The notes under the pieces are model-generated. The model was not told the origin of the DNA. It did no database searches and saw nothing but the letters and a program-made list of their open reading frames with translations. A stretch of 27,243 nucleotides of DNA, taken from assembly GCA_905214905.1 (NCBI GenBank), contig CAJMNK010000023.1, forward strand, positions 1 through 27,243, in the 5' to 3' direction. Origin of the DNA: an uncultured bacterium (GTDB lineage: Bacteria > Actinomycetota > Coriobacteriia > Coriobacteriales > Coriobacteriaceae). Below, one piece after another: positions 15,889 to 22,366 of this stretch; positions within the stretch are counted from its first letter, which is position 1, and each line of letters opens with the position of its first letter. The position numbers were made by a program, and so were the translations under genes.

Positions 15889-15918
15889 ATTGTAGGGAAA
15901 TCAATGTTCAAATGTCAA
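15889..15918 (-). promoter_or_regulatory. Probable sigma-70-type promoter of the rpmH unit
   Basis: On the minus strand TTGACA (15918-15913) is separated by 18 bases from TACAAT (15894-15889). It lies about 75 bases upstream of the rpmH start. The 345-base gap 15817-16161 thus holds this promoter near rpmH and the DnaA-box-like cluster near the GHKL gene. Confidence 0.75.
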
Positions 15919-16010
15919 GAAATCAAAGGTAAAAGGTTGCGCAGTTCACACGGTTCCCCCATAAGCCAAGCTCGATTTAGCGGTGCATGGCAACTTTTCA
16001 CGATATTTCA

Positions 16011-16099
16011 TCGAGTTTTCAACAGGTCATGTTGGCAATGTTGAGAACTTTTCGTCCGTTTTCCAAAGTTTTCAACAGGTTTTGAAAAGTTGTCGAAAG
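16011..16099. other. oriC: Origin region, left part: cluster of variant DnaA-box-like 9-mers
   Basis: TTTTCAACA occurs at 16016-16024 and 16069-16077 on the plus strand. TTCTCAACA (16039-16047) and CTTTCGACA (16091-16099) occur on the minus strand, and TTTTCCAAA at 16059-16067. They match the usual box TTATCCACA at 7 of 9 or fewer positions. A 17-base composite at 16082-16098 recurs with one mismatch at 19272-19288. The location between rpmH and dnaA is a classic origin position. The change in strand of coding genes also occurs here. Confidence 0.65.
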
Positions 16100-16161
16100 A
16101 TGAGAAACATTGCACAGTGAGCTACTATTTGTTCGAAACCTTATGAAAGATTGCGAGCGGC

Positions 16162-17514
16162 ATGTCTGACGACTTTTACACCATGGTCGATTCCGGAGAC
16201 CCGGCACCCGACAACGAGCACATCACCGGCGTGCGCGAAGAGCGTGAGGAAGGCGAGCAGACGACCACGCAGGCGCCAAAAGCCATGTACGCCGCACGCA
16301 TCGCCGTCTATGACGACATGCTGTCGACACCGCGCGTGATCGTCATTGACCCGCAAGATGTCCGCACGTATTTGGAAGAGACCACCAACACCGTCTACCA
16401 GTGCATGAAAGAACAAGGTGGCCATATCTCGCTCATGGTCATCCGCGAGATTGTCGAAAACTTTATCCACGCGCACTTTGCCGAGCCCATCATCTCGATT
16501 CTGGACGGCGGAGACACCATCCGCTTTGCCGATCAAGGACCCGGCATCGACGACAAGGAGCGCGCGTTCGACTTTGGCGTTACCAGTGCAAACAGCAAGA
16601 TGAAGCGCTATATCCGTGGAACCGGAGCAGGGTTTCCCATGGTGCAGGAGTATTTGGAAAACGCCGGCGGTGCCGTATCCATCGAGGACAACATGGGCAA
16701 CGGCACCGTGGTTACGGTAAGCCTGAACCCTAAACGCGTGCAGGAAATCGAGCGTGCCGGCGGACGCGGTGCTGCCGTGCGGCCCGAGACGGAGCACCCC
16801 ACATATCCCCTGCCGGGAGCTTTTGCGCAGCAGCCCATGGCAACGCAGCAGATGCAGCCCCCCGTGGGACAGATGCAGCAGCCCGGAATGCTTCCTACAC
16901 AAGAGCCCCAGGCGACATCGATGTCGATGCCGCCAAACATGCCAGAGACCATGCCGCTGGCGGATCAGGATGCAGCAGCAATGCAGCAGGCGACGGGGGC
17001 ACCGGGTGGCCAGCAAATGGGCTATCAGCCGTACCAACAGGGATATCCATATCAGCAGATGCCGCCACTGGGGTATGGCCAGCAGTTCCCGCAACAGTAC
17101 CAGCAGGGATATCAGCAGCCGTACCAGCAGATGCCGCAGCAGCAGTACAACCCTTGGGTCCAGCAGATGCCTCCGCAGCCTTACCAACAGTGGCCTCAAA
17201 GTTTTCAACAGCAAATGCCGCCGGTGCAGAGTTCTCAACAACCAGCAGCTCAAATGATGTATCCTAATGCAGCAAATCAGTATGCGCAGCCACAACCGGA
17301 CGTGTTCGTAAGCGATCGCGGCAACGCCGCGCTGGGCTATCTGGCGCAAAATCAAGCGTGCGGTGCAACCGATCTGGCGAGGGCGTTTGGAAACTCGGCC
17401 CCCACTTGGTCACGCACGCTCAACGACTTGGCGCAGGCCGGCTTGGTCATCAAGCATGGCCAGAAATACCATCTGACCGAACTCGGCGCCGCTCGCGTGC
17501 GAGCTCAGAGCTAA
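16162..17514 (+). CDS. GHKL-type ATPase with Gln/Pro-rich linker and C-terminal winged helix, encoded in the origin
   Basis: Encodes 450 residues; the ATG at 16162 has only a weak ribosome site. Residues about 55-190 carry a histidine-kinase-like ATPase fold: N-box IREIVENFIHAHF (94-106, N100), G1 DQGPGID (124-130), G2 GTGAGFPMV (153-161) and GNGTVVTV (179-186). No phospho-acceptor (DHp) helices, sensor or membrane segment precede it. Residues about 205-380 are extremely rich in Gln, Pro, Met and Tyr with repeated YQQ units, and resemble a prion-like disordered linker. Residues about 385-450 look like a winged helix-turn-helix of MarR/ArsR type (ATDLARAFGNSAPTWSRTLNDL, split here as helices 2 and 3, then a GQKYHLTELG wing). 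The stop is 15 bases before the dnaA GTG, so the two are probably co-transcribed. I do not recognise a described family with this architecture; control of initiation or of dnaA expression is inference from place. Confidence 0.85.
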   Translation: MSDDFYTMVDSGDPAPDNEHITGVREEREEGEQTTTQAPKAMYAARIAVYDDMLSTPRVIVIDPQDVRTYLEETTNTVYQCMKEQGGHISLMVIREIVENFIHAHFAEPIISILDGGDTIRFADQGPGIDDKERAFDFGVTSANSKMKRYIRGTGAGFPMVQEYLENAGGAVSIEDNMGNGTVVTVSLNPKRVQEIERAGGRGAAVRPETEHPTYPLPGAFAQQPMATQQMQPPVGQMQQPGMLPTQEPQATSMSMPPNMPETMPLADQDAAAMQQATGAPGGQQMGYQPYQQGYPYQQMPPLGYGQQFPQQYQQGYQQPYQQMPQQQYNPWVQQMPPQPYQQWPQSFQQQMPPVQSSQQPAAQMMYPNAANQYAQPQPDVFVSDRGNAALGYLAQNQACGATDLARAFGNSAPTWSRTLNDLAQAGLVIKHGQKYHLTELGAARVRAQS

Positions 17515-17529
17515 AGAACGGGAGAGACA

Positions 17530-19254
17530 GTGGACGAGGAAGCAAGCATCATCCTGGGGGATGCCATCGCCTTTTGCCAGCGCGACGGCCAAGATGCACG
17601 CCTCATCAACATGCTGGGGCAATCGCGCGCCATAAGCCTGACCGAAGATACGCTCACGATCGAGGCCCCCTCGCGCTTTGCCATCGCGCAGCTCAAAAAG
17701 CATCAGCCGACTATTGAGGCCTATCTGGAAGAAATCGCCTTTGCGCCGATCGCGCTCGACATCGTGGCACCGCAAGGCGCAACGGCCGAATCCTCTGCCG
17801 CGACGGCGCCCGCCACGGCTCCTGCTGCGTCCCCGGCGGTGCCGGCCTCCGCAGGCGACGCGCCGACAATCGAGCACCAGCACGGTGATGTTTCCCGTGA
17901 AACCATGGCACCATTGCCGACCGCGGCGGCGACGTCAACGAACGCACCCGTCACGCACATGCCCATCGCTCACGACGCAGCGGCGAGCGCGGATTCGGGC
18001 ATTGCAATCAAGAACACGCTCTCGGCCGATGATTTTCGTCGCATGATGAACCAGATGAAGGGTGGAGCGCCGACTAAATCCACGCAAGCTGCGACCCCCG
18101 CTTCACCCATGCCAGCACCGACCGTGCCGGCCGAGCAGAATACGGATGGAGCCCCACTCGCCGCGAACTCAAAATTTACCTTTGAGAACTTTGTCTACGG
18201 CCCCGAGAACAGCCATGCCTATCGCTCGGCACTCAAGTTTGCCGCCCTTGCGGACGAGCGCGGCACGTGCACATCGCTGTTCATCTACGGCAAATCGGGC
18301 CTAGGCAAGACGCACCTGCTGCTTGCCATCAAAAACGAGCTCGCCGAGAAGTCGCCCGAGATCAAGGTCAAGTATGCCAACTCCCAGGCATATCTGGACG
18401 ACCTGATGACCGAGTTCGACCGCCAAAAGAAGAGCAACACCCCCATCATGCAGGCGTACCACGGCGTGGACGTGCTCATCATCGATGACATCCAAAACAT
18501 CATCGGCAAACGCGCGAGCGTGGACTACTTCTTCCAGCTCATGGACGAGTTCATCCGCAACAACAAGAAGGTCGTCATCGCGGCAGACCGCGCCCCCAAG
18601 GACCTGAGCATGGACGAGCGTCTGACCAGCCGCTTCAACGCCGGCATGCTCTGCCTGGTCGCAGAGCCCAGCTACGAGATGAAATACAAGATCTTGCAGC
18701 GCTATTACGAGAACACCATCGTCGCCGCTCCCGAGGCAGGCGACGACTCGCTGCTGGCGGCCTATGGGGGCGACAGCGGGCACCTGACCGACGAGCACTT
18801 TAAACACATGGCAGAGGTCTCGGGCACCAACATCCGCGAACTCGAGAGCTTTTGCGAGCGCTGCGCCGGCGAGGCGGGCGACCGCGAGCGCGAGGGCGGG
18901 GAGCTCACCTTTGACGATATCGACGCCATCGCCAACCAGTACTTCGACACATCGGCCAAGAAGATCAACGTGCAGACGGTCCAGTCCGTCATCGAGGAGC
19001 AATACGGTGTGACACACGAGGAACTCATCGGGCCTCGCCGCAACGCTAATATCGCCAAGGCGCGCCATATCGCTATCTACCTGGCGATCGAAATGTGCGA
19101 GATGACGACGACGGCCGTGGGCGCCGAGTTTGGCAACCGCAACCACTCGACCGTCAGCACGAGCTATAAAAAGGTTCAGAAGATGATTCAGGAAGACCGG
19201 ACTGTCACCGAAGACCTCAAGTCGTTGCGCGATAAAATTACACTGCGCTCGTAG
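17530..19254 (+). CDS. dnaA: Chromosomal replication initiator DnaA, with variant DNA-recognition motif
   Basis: Encodes 574 residues from GTG at 17530 (GGGAGAG just upstream). Domain I is at about 1-80. Domain II is a long Ala/Pro-rich linker (about 81-210). The AAA+ domain has Walker A GKSGLGKT (254-261), Walker B VLIIDDIQ (315-322), LTSRF with the Arg finger (R368) and a sensor 2 TNIRELE (R436). Domain IV (about 478-574) has GPRRNANIAKARH (501-513) and the signature FGNRNHSTV (534-542). The usual signature is FGGRDHTTV, so the Asp that reads bases in the E. coli box is Asn538 and the first Thr is Ser540. No other dnaA copy is visible. The protein would unwind oriC and load helicase. It follows the GHKL-winged-helix gene by 15 bases and precedes dnaN by 238 bases of origin sequence. 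Confidence 0.96.
   Translation: MDEEASIILGDAIAFCQRDGQDARLINMLGQSRAISLTEDTLTIEAPSRFAIAQLKKHQPTIEAYLEEIAFAPIALDIVAPQGATAESSAATAPATAPAASPAVPASAGDAPTIEHQHGDVSRETMAPLPTAAATSTNAPVTHMPIAHDAAASADSGIAIKNTLSADDFRRMMNQMKGGAPTKSTQAATPASPMPAPTVPAEQNTDGAPLAANSKFTFENFVYGPENSHAYRSALKFAALADERGTCTSLFIYGKSGLGKTHLLLAIKNELAEKSPEIKVKYANSQAYLDDLMTEFDRQKKSNTPIMQAYHGVDVLIIDDIQNIIGKRASVDYFFQLMDEFIRNNKKVVIAADRAPKDLSMDERLTSRFNAGMLCLVAEPSYEMKYKILQRYYENTIVAAPEAGDDSLLAAYGGDSGHLTDEHFKHMAEVSGTNIRELESFCERCAGEAGDREREGGELTFDDIDAIANQYFDTSAKKINVQTVQSVIEEQYGVTHEELIGPRRNANIAKARHIAIYLAIEMCEMTTTAVGAEFGNRNHSTVSTSYKKVQKMIQEDRTVTEDLKSLRDKITLRS
17889..17904. promoter_or_regulatory. parS-like palindrome inside dnaA, 14 of 16 matches
   Basis: TGTTTCCCGTGAAACC differs from perfect parS at positions 7 and 16. 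It lies in the codons for the disordered DnaA linker (around residues 120-124), where protein sequence would not constrain it strongly. Confidence 0.45.
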
Positions 19255-19269
19255 GTAAATGGACACAGC

Positions 19270-19360
19270 TGTTGAAAACTTGTCGAAACGGCGGTTATAA
19301 GGTGTCGAAAACTCGAGTCGCGGTGATGAAAAGTTTTGCGCAGGTTTTGAACGTGGAAAA
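19270..19360. other. oriC: Origin region, right part: DnaA-box-like 9-mers between dnaA and dnaN
   Basis: All on the minus strand: TTTTCAACA (19278-19270), GTTTCGACA (19289-19281), TTTTCGACA (19311-19303) and TTTTCCACG (19360-19352). The 14-mer read from 19316 to 19303 matches 16011-16024 at 13 of 14 positions. These lie in the 238-base dnaA-dnaN gap and, with the left cluster, suggest a bipartite origin. Confidence 0.65.
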
Positions 19361-19424
19361 CATACCCGGTTGCACACAGGTTCCTGTCGATTCTCTATTT
19401 AGGGCTGACCTGCACTTTTAGGAG

Positions 19425-19492
19425 TAATCAACAGTTTCGTCAGTACTATTACTATTATTAAGATATTTATATCTATAGAAAGGTATTAAAAG
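19425..19492 (+). other. Probable unwinding element: box-like site, DnaA-trio array and AT-rich stretch
   Basis: TAATCAACA (19425-19433) is followed after 12 bases by CTA-TTA-CTA-TTA-TTA (19446-19460), whose complement read 3' to 5' is GAT-AAT-GAT-AAT-AAT. DnaA-trios in Bacillus have the 3'-(G/A)AT form and lie just beyond boxes in the same orientation. A strongly AT-rich run continues to the dnaN ribosome site (GAAAGG). The layout, rather than AT content alone, supports this call. Confidence 0.65.
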
Positions 19493-20596
19493 ATGAAGTT
19501 CACCGTCAGCCAGAGCTCGCTTACGCAAGCCATCGGCGTCGTTATGAAAGGCGTCGCTTCGGCATCCACCCTTCCCATTCTGTCGGGCGTGCTCGTTAAG
19601 GCACAAGACGGCATCTTGGAATTCCAGACCTCCAACTACACCATCTCGATTCGTCATCGCATTGCGGCCCATGTCGAAGAGGAGGGCGAGATGGTGATTC
19701 CCTGCAAGATGCTCTCCAACATCACCAAGACCCTTCCCGATGCCCCGGTCACCTTTGAGCTGTCCGAGCGTCAGGTTTTGATTGGCTGCGAGAAGAGCTC
19801 TTTCCGCCTCAACACGCTCGATGCCAACGACTTTCCCGAGTTCCCGGCATACGCCATCGAGAGCGCCGTCGAGCTGCCGACCGATATCCTGTCCGAAATG
19901 GTAAGTCGCGTATGGCGTGTCACCTCGACTGACAAGGCCCGCCCCATCCTGGGTGGCGTGCACATGAAGGTCGAGAACAACACTGTGCGCCTGGTCGCGA
20001 CCGACTCCTTCCGTCTGGCCGTGTGCGATACGCAGGTCGAGACCTCGACCCTCGAAGGTTCCTTTGAACTCAACGTGCCTGCCGACGCCTTCAACGACGC
20101 GCTGAGCATCATGGCGAGCCAGGCTACCATCATGATCGGCGCCACCGACACCCAAGTTGTCTTTGAGGCCGGCAACACCACCTACGTGTCGCGCCGCATC
20201 GAGGGCGTATATCCCAACTACAAGCAACTCATCCCCGATTCGTGCGTGACGAGCGTCAAGATCGACGTAGCCGCCTTTAACGCCGCCCTTAAGCGAGTGG
20301 CCGTTATCGCGAGCGCCAACCCCGCTGTCAAGTTTGAGATTGACGTCGAGAACGGCCAGATGGGCCTGTCCTCCATTTCCAACGACCAGGATCTGGCGCA
20401 GGAGACGATCGATGTCGAGGCCGAGGGCGAGTCGGGCACCATCGCCTTCAACTACCACTACATCTTTGGCTGCCTCAATGCCCTGTCCAAGGAGAAGGAG
20501 ATCACGCTGGAGCTCAAGAGCTATTCGCAGGCTGGCATCTTCAAGTCCTACGACAAGATCAACTACCTGTACCTGGTCATGCCGGTACGCATCTAG
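19493..20596 (+). CDS. dnaN: DNA polymerase III sliding clamp (beta subunit)
   Basis: Encodes 367 residues. It starts MKFTVSQSSL and ends YLVMPVRI, both typical of DnaN. Three repeated clamp folds of about 120 residues each are implied by length; LPILSGVLV, SFRLAVCDT and RRIEGVYPNY mark equivalent places in the family. Two clamps form the ring that holds polymerase and partners on DNA. The ATG at 19493 follows GAAAGG. The gene begins the dnaN-recF-dciA run, which ends in a terminator at 22288-22317. Confidence 0.97.
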   Translation: MKFTVSQSSLTQAIGVVMKGVASASTLPILSGVLVKAQDGILEFQTSNYTISIRHRIAAHVEEEGEMVIPCKMLSNITKTLPDAPVTFELSERQVLIGCEKSSFRLNTLDANDFPEFPAYAIESAVELPTDILSEMVSRVWRVTSTDKARPILGGVHMKVENNTVRLVATDSFRLAVCDTQVETSTLEGSFELNVPADAFNDALSIMASQATIMIGATDTQVVFEAGNTTYVSRRIEGVYPNYKQLIPDSCVTSVKIDVAAFNAALKRVAVIASANPAVKFEIDVENGQMGLSSISNDQDLAQETIDVEAEGESGTIAFNYHYIFGCLNALSKEKEITLELKSYSQAGIFKSYDKINYLYLVMPVRI

Positions 20597-20604
20597 CACT
20601 GCCC

Positions 20605-21711
20605 ATGACCATGTTCGCACGCGATCTTTCCGTTGCGCGCTATCGCAGCTTCGACAGCCATCGCCTTGCCCTGAGCGACGGTGTGACAGTGCTCGCAGGT
20701 CCCAACGCGGCGGGAAAGACCAACCTCATAGAGGCGCTGCAGCTACTGACGAGTGGCGCCTCGTTTAGGCATCCGACCGCAGCCGAGCTCGTGCGCGACG
20801 GCGTGGGCTCATGCAAGGTCGAGCTGAGGCTCGAAGGTGATGGGCGCGTGCTGGACATGGGTCTGAGCGTGGAAGATGGCAAGCGTTCGTTTAGCCGCAA
20901 CGGCAAGCGTTGCGCTGCGTCCGGCGTGCGCGGGGTGCTGCCGAGCGTTCTGTTTTGCCCGGACCACCTGGATATGGTCAAGCGGGGTGCCAGCGTGCGC
21001 CGCACCGCACTTGATGACTTTGGCGTTCAGCTGAGTGCGCGCTATGCCGATCTGGCCAGTGCCTACGGGCGCTGCGTGACCCAGCGCAATGCCCTGCTCA
21101 AGGAGACCTGGTGCTGCCGCGAGATGCTCGGCGCCTGGAACGAATCTATCGCCCGCGCCGGTTCGGCCCTGCTCGTGCATCGTCTGTCCCTGCTCGACCG
21201 GCTGTCGGGTCATGTGCGCGATGCCTATGGCCGCGTGGCATCCGGCGAGCTCGCCGGCGTGTCCTATGTGTCCACGCTTGGCGACCTGCCTGGCACCGAG
21301 GATCGCGACGAGCTCAGGGGCTGGGCGTATGAGCACATGCTCTCGGCGCTCGATGAGCGCGCCGACGAGGAGATCCGCCGCGGCGTGACGCTCGTCGGTC
21401 CGCATCGCGACGAGATTGAGTTTTCCGTCGCGGGTCGATCGGCCCGTTCGTTTGCCAGCCAGGGCCAGCAGCGAACGTTGGTGCTTGCCTGGAAGGTGGC
21501 AGAAGTGGCCGTGGCGCGCGATATCCTGGGCACCGCACCGCTGCTGCTTTTGGACGACGTGATGAGCGAGCTCGACGCCGGGCGCCGAGGCGCTTTTCTG
21601 CAGCTGATCGGTGATGATATCCAGACAGTCATAACCACGACCAACTTGGGGTACTTTACCGATGACCTGCTTGATCGAGCCAAGGTGGTGAGCATGGGTG
21701 AGACGTGCTAA
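20605..21711 (+). CDS. recF: DNA replication and repair protein RecF
   Basis: Encodes 368 residues. An SMC-like ABC ATPase: Walker A GPNAAGKT (32-39), signature SFASQGQQRTL, and Walker B LLLLDDVMSELDAGRR near the C-terminus, which is the RecF signature. RecF with RecO and RecR loads RecA on gapped DNA. The ATG at 20605 is 8 bases after the dnaN stop with no clear ribosome site; coupled translation from dnaN is likely. A second Met two codons later is an alternative start. Its end overlaps the next gene by 14 bases. Confidence 0.96.
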   Translation: MTMFARDLSVARYRSFDSHRLALSDGVTVLAGPNAAGKTNLIEALQLLTSGASFRHPTAAELVRDGVGSCKVELRLEGDGRVLDMGLSVEDGKRSFSRNGKRCAASGVRGVLPSVLFCPDHLDMVKRGASVRRTALDDFGVQLSARYADLASAYGRCVTQRNALLKETWCCREMLGAWNESIARAGSALLVHRLSLLDRLSGHVRDAYGRVASGELAGVSYVSTLGDLPGTEDRDELRGWAYEHMLSALDERADEEIRRGVTLVGPHRDEIEFSVAGRSARSFASQGQQRTLVLAWKVAEVAVARDILGTAPLLLLDDVMSELDAGRRGAFLQLIGDDIQTVITTTNLGYFTDDLLDRAKVVSMGETC

Positions 21712-22261
21712 TTACGACCGCGAGAACGGAACGGTTGCCTTTGGCGGCTTTTTGGATGCCGAGCGTCAGCGCATCCTGGCGGCCGCGACACCTGAGCGCC
21801 GCGCGCAGATGGAGGCTGCAGAGGAGTCTCGTGCGGTCTATCGCGCCTGGAATGCGGTGTGCTCGGGCACGCGCGAGGGACGCCACGTGACGGGCCTGCG
21901 CTACCTGCCCGAGTCCAACGAACTGCTGGTGTACCTCGATTCGCCCTCATGGACGCAGGAGATGACACTTTTGCGCGAGATTATCCGCGCGCGCATGGAG
22001 CGCGCCGGCGCGCACGTCGATGGGCTGGTGTTCAAGACGACCGCCCCCGGCCACACACCGCCCGCTGCAAAAGAGCGCCTGCGTCCGGCCATGGCCGAGC
22101 GTCCGCCGGCTCCGCATGCCGACCTAAGCGATGCCGAACGTGCCGAGATCGAGCACCAAGTGGCACCCATCGAAGACCAAAAACTGCGCGAGGCCCTCGA
22201 GAACGCCATGAGAGCCAGTGCCGAGTGGGCCAAGGGCGTGCAGGGCAAAAAAGAGCCTTAA
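21698..22261 (+). CDS. dciA: DUF721 protein, DciA-like helicase loader/regulator
   Basis: Encodes 187 residues from GTG at 21698, inside the end of recF. The DUF721 core (about 45-120) shows the AWNAVCSG start, a GRHVTGLRYL strand, LLVYLDSPSWTQEM and a helix with LREIIRAR, as expected of DciA. DciA proteins interact with the replicative helicase and take the place of DnaC/DnaI in many bacteria. The C-terminal 65 residues are a charged, probably helical or disordered tail, and about 40 residues lie before the core. The slot between recF and gyrB is the usual actinobacterial position. The helicase itself is not in this window. Confidence 0.85.
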   Translation: MRRANYDRENGTVAFGGFLDAERQRILAAATPERRAQMEAAEESRAVYRAWNAVCSGTREGRHVTGLRYLPESNELLVYLDSPSWTQEMTLLREIIRARMERAGAHVDGLVFKTTAPGHTPPAAKERLRPAMAERPPAPHADLSDAERAEIEHQVAPIEDQKLREALENAMRASAEWAKGVQGKKEP

Positions 22262-22287
22262 ATCGCATCTGGTGGCCTTGTAGAGCC

Positions 22288-22317
22288 AAATACCCTCGTT
22301 CCCGAGGGTATTTTTTT
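22288..22317 (+). terminator. Rho-independent terminator between dciA and gyrB
   Basis: AAATACCCTCG (22288-22298) pairs with CGAGGGTATTT (22303-22313) around TTCC, followed by a run of seven T (22311-22317). It ends the dnaN-recF-dciA run and implies a separate gyrB promoter in 22318-22355, for which I see no strong match. Confidence 0.92.
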
Positions 22318-22366
22318 ACGATAAACTAGTAAGGCTGTACACATTTTCTTAACTGAAGGAGGACGT

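Noticed and set aside
15667..16044. Plus-strand frame across rpmH and the origin gap
   Set aside because: Overlaps rpmH in antisense and contains DnaA-box-like DNA; no coding signs.
16850..17270. CAG-rich repeated DNA considered as a tandem-repeat or CRISPR array
   Set aside because: Repeats are irregular Gln/Pro codons in an open frame, with no constant repeat and spacer lengths.
18301..19377. Long minus-strand frame opposite dnaA
   Set aside because: Antisense to a clearly conserved AAA+ domain; the translation is Val/Asp/Leu-rich with no family motifs.
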